From DASQDN01 sp963844855 (GTDB taxonomy: Bacteria > Acidobacteriota > Terriglobia > Bryobacterales > Bryobacteraceae), in NCBI GenBank assembly GCA_963844855.1, contig CAWJQP010000007.1, forward strand, positions 14,769-78,768: a stretch of DNA of 64,000 nt, in the 5' to 3' direction. The position numbers and the translations under genes were made by a program. The number at the start of each line of letters is the position of its first letter. Positions within the stretch are counted from its first letter, which is position 1. The notes under the pieces were generated by a model. It searched no databases. It saw only the letters and a program-made list of their open reading frames with translations, and was not told the origin of the DNA. Shown here in pieces: positions 46,472 through 55,433 of the stretch.

Positions 46472-47536
46472 TGCTCCAACTCGGGTTCGACGTGTCCGAA
46501 CCAACGGTTTCTCGCTACCTGCAAGGTCTGAAGCGACGACATGACAAGAATAAGGCTAAGCGGTGGCTCGCATTCCTCAACAACCATCGCGAGATCATCG
46601 CCGCCTTCGGGTTCCCACCCTGAAGTTCCGAACTCTTTATTGCTTCTTCATCATCGAACACGGCCGGCGAAGAGTTCTGCACTTCAACTGCACGGAACAT
46701 CCCACCAGCAATTGGATTGTCCAGCAACTCCGGGAGGAACTATCACTGCCCTGCCCCTACCGCTATGTTCTGTTCGATCGTGATGCGAAGTTCGGAAGTG
46801 AGGTTCCCGCCTTTCTGGAGTCGAGCGGCGTCACACCGAAACGAACGACCGTGCGAAGCCCTTGGCAGAACGGGACTGCTGAACGTTGGGTTGGTAGTGT
46901 TCGCCGCGAGTTACTTGACCATGTCATCCCGCTCAACGAGCACCCACCTTCGACGGCTTGGGCGTGAGTATATCGCCTACTTATCCACGAAGACCGAACC
47001 CACATTGGGCTGCAGAAGAACACGCCAGCCGGTCGGACCATCGAGACACGACCAACACGATCAAGCAGAGCCCTGCCTCAGGCCCGCATAGGTGGTCTTC
47101 CCCATCGCTACACCTGGACAGAAGTAGCTAACCGAGCGGTAAATAGCATCCTAATAACAAAGCTACCGTTGGGATACGCTCGACACCGGCTTCCATTCAG
47201 ATCGCCGGGTGAACCACGCACACTCGCGCTGCCACTATCGAGCGCCTATCAACTTGCTTGGCCACGTGAAGCATGCGGTCGCTGCGCGGGACTGAGTTTT
47301 GATGAATTGAACCTGGGTGAACTTTACCTGGCTGCCGGACGGCCGGGTCAAACTGAGGATGTCCTCCGCCGCGCTCTGACTCTGGCGACAACAACGATTG
47401 GACCTGATGCCCCCGATCTCGCCAACTACATCTATGTACTCAGGGTGTAACGCATGCGACAAGGTGATTGTATGTGTGCGCTGCAGCGTGGGCGAGATAA
47501 AATCCCGCCCAGGCGTTCTGGAGGCGCCGCTGCAGT

Positions 47537-48687
47537 ATGGAAAAGTATATCGGTTGCGACATGCACAAGAAATACTCGGTGTTTGTCACCCTGGATGAGA
47601 AGGGACGGTTAGAGCCTGCCGTCAAAGTCTCTAACGGCTTACTCGAGTTGCGAGCCTATCTGGCAACCCTACCGAGTGGAGCGCCCGTCGCGGTGGAAGC
47701 CACGGGGAGTTGGTACTGGTTCGTGGATGAGTTGGAAGCAGCCGGGCTGGAGGCCCGTCTGGTCAATCCGCTCGAAGCAAAGAAGCGAATGCCCGGCACC
47801 AAGAAGACTGACCCTGGCGATGCTCGCGGGCTAGCCATGCTCCTGCGCAATGGAACGCTACCAGAAGTCTGGATCCCATCGGCACAATTGCGCGATCTGC
47901 GTGGGTTGTTGCGGACGCGGTTGAGTCTTCGACGGCATACGACCACTTTGAAGAACCGAATTCACGGCGCGATTCGACGCTATGGCCAATACGAGCCGGG
48001 AGAGCCAAAAGACCTTTTTGTTGGCAAAGGGCGCGTGCAACTAGCGGTCTATATTGGCGCATTACCCCAAGAAACGCGGCTGTCCACACGGCACGAGTGG
48101 CAACTGGTGGATGAAGTCGAAGCGCATATCCAGGCTCTCGAAACACGAATCCGCCTGGGCATCGGACAACTCGGATGGGTGCGCTTGCTCAAGACTCTGC
48201 CCGGCGTAGGCAACATTTTGTCCGCTACCATCTTCTTGAGATCGGAGACGTCGAACGTTTTCCTACACCGGCGCATTTGGCCAGCTATGCCGGGCTGACA
48301 CCTACCGTCCAAGCGAGCGGAGGGAAGGTTCGCCTGGGCAGAACATCGCCTGTGGCCAATCACTACTTGAAGTGGGCATTGGTGGAAGCAGCCAATTGTA
48401 TCGTGATGCGCAAACAATGCTATGCAGGCAGCCATGTTGTTGCGCTCTACGAGCGGCTGCGAGCGAGCAAGAATCACGGCAAAGCAGCCGTGGCTGTGGC
48501 TCGCCATTTGGCAGAAGCCAGTTGGTGGATGCTCACAAAAAAAACAAGCTTATCGAGAGCCGGCGCCGGCTTCGATGCCTTCGTCCAATACCGGGTCAGC
48601 GCGGAATCCATCCTAGCGGACCTAAGCTGTTTGTGTGATTGCGAAACCCGGGACGAAGCGATGCTCATGCTCCTTGAGGGCGGATAG
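47537..48687 (+). CDS. IS110-family DEDD transposase (one frameshift)
   Basis: The N-terminal RuvC-like DEDD domain shows IGCDMHKKYSVFVTLDEKG (Asp), AVEATGSWYWFVDELEAAGL (Glu) and KKTDPGDARGLAMLL (Asp, Asp). The C-terminal Transposase_20 domain shows LLKTLPGVGNILSATIFL, then after one base shift near 48235 EIGDVERFPTPAHLASYAGL, TPTVQASGGKVRLGRTSPVA and KWALVEAANCI, with the conserved Ser region. Total about 383 residues if joined. The single shift may be an assembly indel. Recombination by this family is guided by an RNA from the element ends. Confidence 0.85.
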
Positions 48688-48973
48688 ATGACTGAGCGAC
48701 GAAGACGTCGAAGTAGCGCGCTCCGGACGAAAGAATCTTTTTCGGGAGGTACGAATAAATAGTTAGAACTGGGGCTCCGCCCCAGACCCCGGCGTTTAAC
48801 GCTTTGATGCCGGGATTTGATTCCGGTCAGGGCCGCTGCGTATCTTGTTCGCGACCCCGATCCCGGCCTCCGGACCGGCGCTCGGGTCGCTCGCCAGCGT
48901 TGCCCTGTCCTCCGTCCGGCTCACTCGAAGTGTATCTTAATTCATGAAATTCGACTTCAAAACCGCTGTTATT
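48688..48973 (+). ncRNA. Candidate guide (bridge/seek) RNA region of the IS110-family element
   Basis: This noncoding right end contains perfect stems CTGGGGC/GCCCCAG (48769-48785), GCGTT/AACGC (48792-48802) nested in CCCGGC/GCCGGG (48788-48814), and GCGACCC/GGGTCGC (48851-48890). IS110 relatives encode a structured RNA in one end that pairs with target and donor DNA. Length and structure fit; the RNA ends and its guide loops were not resolved. Confidence 0.45.
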
Positions 48974-49511
48974 TACTCATTGACATCGGCAGCGCACACA
49001 TAGAGGATCGGAAAGACGCCCCACAGCATTTCGAGCGCGCGCTTATGCTGGCGAGAGACGGGAAGATACGTCGTGGAATCATCCCGGGAAATCTCGCCGT
49101 GCTGTACGGGCGCGACAAGAGCAGTGGCGGCAAGCCAAGGATGCGATGTTCAAAGCCGTTCCCTTGCTTCAGCAGAACCTTGCATCTGGTCATTCTGACC
49201 TGATTTGGTTTTATATAAACCTGGCGGCAACTACGAGCACTTCAAGGAGTGGGATTTGGCCTGCGCGAGTCTGGGGAAGGCTCGGGTTGTCGTCGTAACT
49301 CGCCTGAGACCCGAGCGCCCGTACATGCCGGCCATCCTCGACGCCCAAGCCGAAATTTTCAAGAAGCTGCGGTACCAGTCAGAAGCTAAAGAACTTAGCC
49401 GGCGAGAGCATGCCGCATCGCATCCACGCGACTTGGCCGACGAATCCTCGGTTCACATATCGGACTTGAAGGATTGATCGACAAATGATCTCATGCTCGA
49501 TGGAACGGATC

Positions 49512-50729
49512 TTATATCGTAGGCTGTACGGGGAGTGCGGAAGATTCCGTTTCACTCCGAGCCTCCTCCGCCGACTTTGACTCCCGTTCCAGCGACTCCG
49601 CCAGGAGCCGTAGTGATTGGTTCTCACGGAATCCACTCCCAGTTCGGATGCAAGTTGTGCGCGCCAGTTCCACGAACACTTCCACAATGGCCGGATCGAA
49701 TTGCTTCCCGGCGTGCTCTTCGAGGATACGAAGCGCATCTTCCGACCTCATGCCCGACCGATAAGGACGGTCGGAGGTCATTGCGTCGTACGCGTCGGCG
49801 ACGTGGACGATGCGGGCCGCGAGCGGAGTTTCCTCACCGACGAGGCCATGAGGATATCCGGTGCCGTCCCAATTCTCATGATGCAGTTCCACAGTGCTGA
49901 GGTATGGAGCAAAGCCATGCACCCCCTGCAGGATCTTGCGGCCGATCTCCGGATGTTGACGAATTCGGCGCAGATCCTCGCCGGTAAGCTTCCCTGGACT
50001 TTGGAGAACACTATCGGGAACTCCGATTTTTCCGATATCGTGCAGCAGCGCTCCGATGCGGAGCTCGTCGAGTTGCACGGAGTCGAGACCCAGACTTTCC
50101 GCGATTGCGCAGGAATATTCGCTCACCCGATGGCTGTGCCCGGCTGTATAGCAGTCTCGCGCATCAAGAGCACTCGCCAAGGAACCAACGCACTCGACGT
50201 AGGCTTGGTGAAGATTCTCCTGGCCGTCACGAATAACCGTGGCTGCGCGACTAAAACTGTTGATCAGTTCGCGTACTTCAGCGATGTGATCCCCTCGAAA
50301 ATGCTTTCGAAGGCTCGAATCCTGATGATCGTCGGAGATGCTGGGAATGGTGGCGCTGCGTTCCCACTCACGGAGTTGGATGACGACTTCTTCGATTGGC
50401 CGCACCATTGCGCGGCAAGTGACTCGGGAAACAACGAAAGCGACTGCAAGGAGGATCAAGCCACTCGTCAATAGAACTCGACGAACCACGGATGCTACAG
50501 GCGCAACGGCTATGTCGAGATCGTGTGGGCGCCGGTAATCGGATTCACTTGATACCAGCACAGATCGAGCGGCAGAAGAGTTGCGGTAGGAATCCCCGGC
50601 TGCGAGAGACGACCGAAAGGACTCTCGGACCGCAGCGACTACAGCCCTTTCCAATGCCCAAAAGCTACCCACCAGTAGGACAACCAGGGGCACAAATGAA
50701 CAAAGAAATGTGCGACTTGCCAAGGCCAT
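49512..50729 (-). CDS. Membrane HD-GYP domain protein (probable c-di-GMP phosphodiesterase)
   Basis: ATG 50729, after AGGGA, begins a helix (LCSFVPLVVLLVGSFWAL); a periplasmic part and a second helix (VLLTSGLILLAVAFVVSRV) follow, then a HAMP-like linker. The C-terminal HD-GYP domain has DCYTAGHSHRVSEYSCAIAE, GALLHDIGKIGVPDSVLQSP, IRQHPEIGRKILQGV, ELHHENWDGTGYPHGL and ADAYDAMTSDRPYR, including the HD pair and the GYP motif. Such proteins hydrolyse cyclic di-GMP with two or three bound metals. The sensor signal is unknown. Confidence 0.9.
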   Translation of the reverse strand: MALASRTFLCSFVPLVVLLVGSFWALERAVVAAVRESFRSSLAAGDSYRNSSAARSVLVSSESDYRRPHDLDIAVAPVASVVRRVLLTSGLILLAVAFVVSRVTCRAMVRPIEEVVIQLREWERSATIPSISDDHQDSSLRKHFRGDHIAEVRELINSFSRAATVIRDGQENLHQAYVECVGSLASALDARDCYTAGHSHRVSEYSCAIAESLGLDSVQLDELRIGALLHDIGKIGVPDSVLQSPGKLTGEDLRRIRQHPEIGRKILQGVHGFAPYLSTVELHHENWDGTGYPHGLVGEETPLAARIVHVADAYDAMTSDRPYRSGMRSEDALRILEEHAGKQFDPAIVEVFVELARTTCIRTGSGFRENQSLRLLAESLERESKSAEEARSETESSALPVQPTI

Positions 50730-51199
50730 GAGGTTATTCCCTGATCGCCTCGACAAGTCTGGGCTGTAAGCGCGTCACGATTAGGCTCATCGGCACGCGC
50801 AAGAGCGTCTTTAAGATTTTTCCTTGGAACTTGAGCCGGGCTGATTCAGCGAGAATGTAGAGCGGGCGTTCTCTGTTAGCGAGTACATAGCCTCTCTATG
50901 GCCCAGTTTGGACAAACGTAAAGTCGTGACTGGTAGGGAAGAAGTCCCGCAGAAGCCGCACGCAGCTGCCGACTCTTTGTCGAAAGTGCCCTGAGAAATG
51001 AAACATTCCGCGCGTCAGTCTACTCCCGCCCAGTCAGGAAATTTCGGGTGATTAACCCTGCCGCATCTGCTCAGGGCTACCGCAAAAATTGAATCGGAAC
51101 GGCGGACATATTGTCTAAGCTGCGGCTATTAGTGTCTTGCAGGCTGATTCAAGCGTAGGAACAGACACGAGAAAGGCTGAGGCATACGGGATTACAAAC
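50730..51199. other. Intergenic region between divergent HD-GYP and DUF1254 genes
   Basis: No protein-like frame, tRNA or terminator was recognised. It holds the left copy of a 17-base repeat (50826-50842) also found at 54015-54031. Both flanking genes read outward, so promoters for each are expected here. Confidence 0.5.
50826..50842 (+). repeat. 17-base direct repeat, left copy
   Basis: GGAACTTGAGCCGGGCT is identical to 54015-54031 in the same orientation; the pair brackets the two DUF1254/DUF1214 genes. Confidence 0.6.
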
Positions 51200-52574
51200 A
51201 TGAAAGCGAAGAATACGAAAGCCGAATCGACATTCAGCTCGACCGATTTGGCCGAGCGAACAATTCATCGTCGCGCGATGGAGGCAATTAGCTGGGGCAT
51301 CGGCGCTGTCAACTTCGACCTGATGTTTCAGGCAATGGTGCGCGACGCCAAGGGCTCCGTGAACCAGATCCTTTTCTGGTCACAGCCTTGCGACTGGAAG
51401 AATCAGTTTCTGACGCCGAACCCCGACACCATCTACTTCATGCCGTTCTTCAATACAAAGGACGCAGGACCTATGGTGGTCGAGATCCCACCGGCGGATG
51501 ACGGCTCGATCACCGGCACGATCATGGACAGTTGGCAGATGGCGCTCGAGGATGTCGGGCCCGCTGGCGTGGACAAGGGCAAAGGCGGCAAGTATCTGAT
51601 CACTCCACCCGATTACAAGGACAAGGCGCCCGATGGCTACATTCATCTGCCATCGCAGACCTATCAGGGTTACGCCCTGCTGCGCTCGATCTTGAAAAGC
51701 CGCAATGAAGCTGATATCGCCAAGGCCGTGGCGTACGGCAAACGAATCAAGCTCTATCCCCTGTCCGCCTCCGCAAAACCGCCTGAGACGACCTTTGTCG
51801 ACGGAGTGGGAATTGTGCTCGACGGCACGATCCCGTACGACGTCCGCTTCTTTCAGTCGCTCGATCGAATGATGCAGATCGATCCCTGGATAGAACGCGA
51901 CCGGGCGATGATCGACCCGCTAAAAACTCTCGGCATCGAGAAAGGCAAGCCGTTCAAGCCGGACGCCAAAACTACCGAGATTCTGAAATCAGCCGCCGAG
52001 GAGGCTCGCGCATTGTTCGACATGCGGTACGAGACCATTTACGAACCTCATAACGAAGGCAAACACTGGTTCCTTCCTGCTGATAAAGACCTGATCGAAT
52101 CGGTCCAAAACGGATTTAGCAAGACCGAGATCTATCCTACCGACAAACGCGGGATAGTCTTTTACTTCGCGTTCTTCACGGTCAAGCACCTCGGATCCGG
52201 TCAGTTCTACCTTTTCGTCAGTCGCGACAAGGACAGTAATCCACTCGATGGCGCCGCCACGTATCGCCTGACGGTGCCGCCCAAGCCGCCCGTGCGGCAA
52301 TACTGGTCGGTCGTCCTCTACGACTTCGCAACTCACTCTCTCATTCGAGAGATGCCGCACGCGAGCCGCTCGTCACAATCGCCTGAGCTCAAGACCAATC
52401 CGGACGGATCAGTAGACGTCTACTTCGCTCCGAAAGCTCCCAGTGGAAAGGAATCGAACTGGATTCCCACCGACGCCAAAGGCAGATTCGAAGCGCTCGT
52501 TCCGTTTCTACGGCCCCGAGAAACCGCTGTTCGAGAAGACGTGGGTGCTGCCCGACATCGAGAAGATTAACTGA
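51200..52574 (+). CDS. DUF1254/DUF1214 domain protein (frameshifted near C-terminus)
   Basis: ATG 51200 begins a protein of about 458 residues. The DUF1254 part includes AMEAISWGIGAVNFDLMFQA, LTPNPDTIYFMPFFNTKDAG and PMVVEIPPADDGSITGTIMD; the DUF1214 part includes YRLTVPPKPPVRQYWSVVLY and SSQSPELKTNPDGSVDVYFA. A one-base shift near 52497 restores the usual end FRFYGPEKPLFEKTWVLPDI and stop at 52572. No signal peptide is evident. DUF1254 proteins are widespread, often in tandem, with unknown biochemistry. It lies 58 bases before a second member. Confidence 0.8.
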
Positions 52575-52632
52575 TCGGACAAAGCAGAAAGATCATGGCT
52601 AGTAAAGCAACAACTGAGAAGTCGGCGGAACG

Positions 52633-53945
52633 ATGTCTGGGGAGCAAGCCCGGGAAGAAGCCGCCTATACATTAGGTGTTCAGGCGTATCTGTGGGGCGT
52701 GCCGATTTTCGAGTATGGGAAAACGGGGGTTGGTGGCCTCAAGGCTCGTGCTGTTGCCCTGAGCAGTTTCCGAAAATATCCCACGCTTAAAACGGCGAAG
52801 GACCGCTTTATCGTCACACCCAACAACGTCACCATCGACGGCTATGGCATCTGCGACCTAAGGGACGAACCGGCAGTCATCTTCGTCCCCAAGCTCACGA
52901 CGGAGCGCTGGTACATCGTCCAACTCGGCGACTACTACGACGAGATCTTCCACAATATTGGCGGCACAAAGGGGCAGCAGTCGGGCGTCTACATCGTCAC
53001 TGGGCCGGATTACAACGGCGCGATTCCAGGCGAGATGATACAACTGCGCTCGCGGACGCGATGGTGTGCGACGGCGCTGCGCGTGTTCGTAAAGGCGAAG
53101 CCGATCTGCCCGCAGCAGTGGAAGCGCAAACGGGCTTTCACCTTATGCCGCTGTCCGCCTATCTGAGACATGGCCTCGCCTACAAGCCGACGGAAGAGTC
53201 GATGTTTGCCCTGCCGCCGCTTCCTCCCGGTGAGGCGCCGGCCACCCTTCGTTTCTTCGAGGAGTTGGGCCATTGGATGAACTTCTGGCTACCGGCCACG
53301 ACCGACAGCAGCGACTCACTGGTAAATGCCTTTCAACAGATCGGCCTCAGCGCCGCAAGAGGGTTCGCGTGGGGCACGCTTGACGAACCAGTGAAACGCG
53401 GCCTCGCCCGCGCCATCGAAGCCGGATCGCAGATCGTGGATGCAGCATGGGCGTCCACAGGCGAGACGACGAACGGCTGGAAGTACACTCTCGCAGGCGG
53501 ACGCGCAGGACATGATCTGGCTTTACGGGCAGCGCTCGCCAAGTATGAGCTTGGGGCTCAGCTCAGCGATCAGGTTATCTACCCGAACTGCACCGTTGAC
53601 GACAAAAACAAACCTCTGGACGGCGCAAACAAATACGTCCTTCATTTTGAAAAGGGAAAACAGCCCGCTGTATCTGTGTTCTGGAATCTGGCGATGTACG
53701 CATCCGACATGCTCTTCTACGAAAATGATTTTGGACGCTACAGCATCGGCAGCACGACAGATGGCCTCAAAGAAAACTCCGATGGTTCGCTGACTCTCCA
53801 TATCCAGAACGCGAAGCCGGACGATACCTCCAACTGGCTGCCTGCTCCGGCCGGCCCGTTCAACGTGACGATGCGCTTTTATGGACCGCGAACATCCGTT
53901 CTCGACGGTTCCTATCGCCTTCCGCCTGTGACGCGCCAGGAATGA
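52633..53945 (+). CDS. DUF1254/DUF1214 domain protein, second copy (frameshifted)
   Basis: From ATG 52633 the frame reads AYTLGVQAYLWGVPIFEYGK, then FIVTPNNVTIDGYGICDL, PAVIFVPKLTTERWYIVQLG and GVYIVTGPDYNGAIPGEM, the DUF1254 domain. A one- or two-base shift near 53060-53110 leads to GEADLPAAVEAQTGFHLMPL, then HWMNFWLPATTDSSDSLVNA, ANKYVLHFEKGKQPAVSVFW and SYRLPPVTRQE, the DUF1214 part. It is diverged from its upstream neighbour, so the pair is not a recent duplication. An alternative ATG at 52595 is in another frame. Confidence 0.75.
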
Positions 53946-54014
53946 ACAATATAGGCACGCGAAAACATGCTGAGGTAACTGTAGGGGAACGCCTTCTCCA
54001 TTTCCAACTGAACC

Positions 54015-54031
54015 GGAACTTGAGCCGGGCT
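54015..54031 (+). repeat. 17-base direct repeat, right copy
   Basis: Identical to 50826-50842. This copy overlaps the hairpin at 54025-54059. Confidence 0.6.
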
Positions 54032-54059
54032 CGTCCCATATTTCTTGAGTGGAGCCCGG
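54025..54059. terminator. Hairpin between convergent DUF1214 and hypothetical genes
   Basis: CCGGGCTC (54025-54032) pairs with GAGCCCGG (54052-54059) across a 19-base loop. Its position between convergent genes suggests a shared terminator, although no T-run follows. Confidence 0.4.
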
Positions 54060-54080
54060 GTTAAGAGAAAGCTTAGAGGT

Positions 54081-54467
54081 TTATTTCCGCTTTGCTTCGA
54101 ACGGTCGGGCCTGACCGCCTTCGCGTTCCGCCGTGCCCTTGAGAGTATCGCCTTCGACGGTTCCACTGTAGCTCATCTTCATATCGCCATTCGGCGTTTG
54201 CATCACTGTAGTGAAGGAAAACTTTGACCCGTCAATCTTTCCGTCCTTAATGTCGATTGCCGGCGGCTCGTTGTCTCCGAACTTCATCGAGAGCTTGCCT
54301 GTGAGATTATTGCCTTCGGCCTTCAGGTCGAATGTCTGGACGATCGTGAACGACTGGCCGTCTCGCTCAACCTTCCGCTCGGCGACCCATTTGCCGTCGA
54401 TTTCTCCGGCCATCGCTATGCCGGCCAGCAAGAATACACACATTGACAGAACGGTCAAAAGTTTCAT
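54081..54467 (-). CDS. Exported hypothetical beta-rich protein
   Basis: The 128-residue protein starts behind AAAAGGAGC with a signal peptide (MKLLTVLSMCVFLLAGIAMA). The mature part is an up-and-down beta pattern: GKWVAERKVERDGQSFTIVQ, FDLKAEGNNLTGKLSMKFG, IDIKDGKIDGSKFSFTTVM, KMSYSGTVEGDTLKGTAERE. Similar small secreted proteins are common in Bryobacterales and may have a lipocalin-like barrel. No active-site residues are seen. Confidence 0.7.
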   Translation of the reverse strand: MKLLTVLSMCVFLLAGIAMAGEIDGKWVAERKVERDGQSFTIVQTFDLKAEGNNLTGKLSMKFGDNEPPAIDIKDGKIDGSKFSFTTVMQTPNGDMKMSYSGTVEGDTLKGTAEREGGQARPFEAKRK

Positions 54468-54530
54468 GCCTGCTCCTTTTCATACCTATTCCTTCGACAG
54501 TCGGAGTATACAACACTCGCCGTACACGCT

Positions 54531-55325
54531 TTAGTGGGTCATCGCGTAGACGATATAGTTGACGCCGATCCGGTAGGCGAGCGATGCATAACGCTCGGGA
54601 TATTCGGGCAGGTCAGCCCATTCCCAGGCATCTCCCAAATCCATGTTGAAGCAGATCGCCACTACTACCCGGCCCTGGGAATCGACGACACCGCGCCAAT
54701 GCGGAAAGACTCCGCCTCTTTCGATTTGGTCTCCGTGAACGACGTTGAGTCCTGGGACGCGGAAACGCTCGGCCAGATTGTAGACGCTGTGAAAGATCGG
54801 GTCTGTATTCTCAAGCTCGACGACCGAGTGTTCCGGAAGGATTCGTTCGATTCCCGCCATGAATCGCGACCACTCCCGATCGTTGTGGAAGTCGTCGACC
54901 ATCAGAAAACCACCACGATCGAAATACGCTCGAAGGCGTTTTACATGAGACTCGCTGAGCGTCCAGTCGCCGATGCCGACGGCATAAAGCCATGGCCAGT
55001 CAAAAATATCGTCGCTCTCAATATCAACGATTTGCTCGACACTGCGCGCATCGATACGGGTAAGCCGGCGCAGTCCTTGGATGAACTGGCGTTCGGATTT
55101 GTTGGCGTCGGTGCCCCAACGCGATCGGTAGTATCCATCGCGATCGGATCGGTAGCGCAAACGGGCGAAGGCAAACTCGGCGGTCTCCCAGGCGTCGGGC
55201 GGATCATCGGCCGGATTCTGCATCTCGCGCTCATACTGGGCCCAGCGCCGTCCGCGACCCGATTGCGCGGCGACGGCGAGAATCACCCCGATCAGAAGCA
55301 CGGCAGCGATGAGACGCCCGGTCAT
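54531..55325 (-). CDS. DUF4159 domain protein, membrane-anchored
   Basis: ATG 55325 starts a membrane segment (GRLIAAVLLIGVILAVAAQS). The DUF4159 domain follows: EFAFARLRYRSDRDGYYRSR, SERQFIQGLRRLTRIDARSV, FDWPWLYAVGIGDWTLSESH, AYFDRGGFLMVDDFHNDREW and ERILPEHSVVELENTDPIFH. The fold is class I glutamine amidotransferase-like and the family occurs with MoxR/DUF58 clusters, which are absent here. A longer open frame upstream of 55325 is ignored because the hydrophobic segment fits an N-terminus. It is divergent from the dehydrogenase gene. Confidence 0.8.
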   Translation of the reverse strand: MTGRLIAAVLLIGVILAVAAQSGRGRRWAQYEREMQNPADDPPDAWETAEFAFARLRYRSDRDGYYRSRWGTDANKSERQFIQGLRRLTRIDARSVEQIVDIESDDIFDWPWLYAVGIGDWTLSESHVKRLRAYFDRGGFLMVDDFHNDREWSRFMAGIERILPEHSVVELENTDPIFHSVYNLAERFRVPGLNVVHGDQIERGGVFPHWRGVVDSQGRVVVAICFNMDLGDAWEWADLPEYPERYASLAYRIGVNYIVYAMTH

Positions 55326-55433
55326 CGATATGATTGTACGCACCACAATGTTTCGCTGCCGCGTAGCCTCGGGCGCGGTCCGTTCCGGCACGGGAGTAGA
55401 CTGGTAGCGATTAACTTTCTTAGGAGAACCGCA

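Larger units (their letters stand above)
44979..47130 (+). pseudogene. rve/DDE-integrase transposase gene, 5'-truncated and split by an IS256-family element
   Basis: The left piece (44979-45023) encodes SGWGAPRIHGE. The right piece (from 46464) continues ELLQLGFDVSEPTVSRYLQG, then EIIAAF, RTLYCFFIIEHGRRRVLHFN, YVLFDRDAKFGSEVPAF (second Asp), GTAERWVGSVRRELLDHVI (Glu) and IGGLPHRYTWTEVA near the end. Removing the IS and one copy of TGGCGAAC restores CAT GGC GAA CTG CTC in frame. The first Asp region and the end need further frame changes. The 5' half is missing where it abuts the HigB fragment. Confidence 0.75.
47443..48979 (+). mobile_element. IS110-family insertion sequence
   Basis: The element lies between two copies of TACTCA (47437-47442 and 48974-48979). 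Joining the flanks at this hexamer restores ...ANYIYVL-IDIGSAHIE in frame, which fixes the boundaries. There are no terminal inverted repeats, as usual for IS110. The transposase occupies 47537-48687, leaving 94 bases of left end and about 290 bases of right end noncoding. Strongly paired segments lie in the right end. Confidence 0.85.
47160..49477 (+). pseudogene. TPR-repeat protein gene split by an IS110-family element
   Basis: The left piece (to 47442) encodes LNLGELYLAAGRPGQTEDVL, RRALTLATTTIGPDAPDLAN and YIYVL. The right piece (from 48976) continues in the same codon phase as IDIGSAHIEDRKDAPQHFER, ALMLARDGKIRRGIIPGNLA, then in other frames AMFKAVPLLQQNLASGHSDL, EHFKEWDLACASLGKA and AILDAQAEIFKKLRYQSEAK to the stop at 49477. 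Both are TPR helices of the 'tetratricopeptide with GPxHPxxA' style. The 5' part merges into the end of the rve remnant and its start is lost. Removing the IS restores the reading frame through the junction. Confidence 0.7.

Noticed and set aside
48769..48890. Simple rho-independent terminator for the IS110 transposase
   Set aside because: Several successive GC-rich stems without a T-run, lying inside the defined element, fit an RNA-coding end better.
54534..55433. 300-codon upstream extension of the hydroxyacid dehydrogenase
   Set aside because: It is antisense to DUF4159 and would bury the signal peptide; ATG 55434 has its own Shine-Dalgarno.
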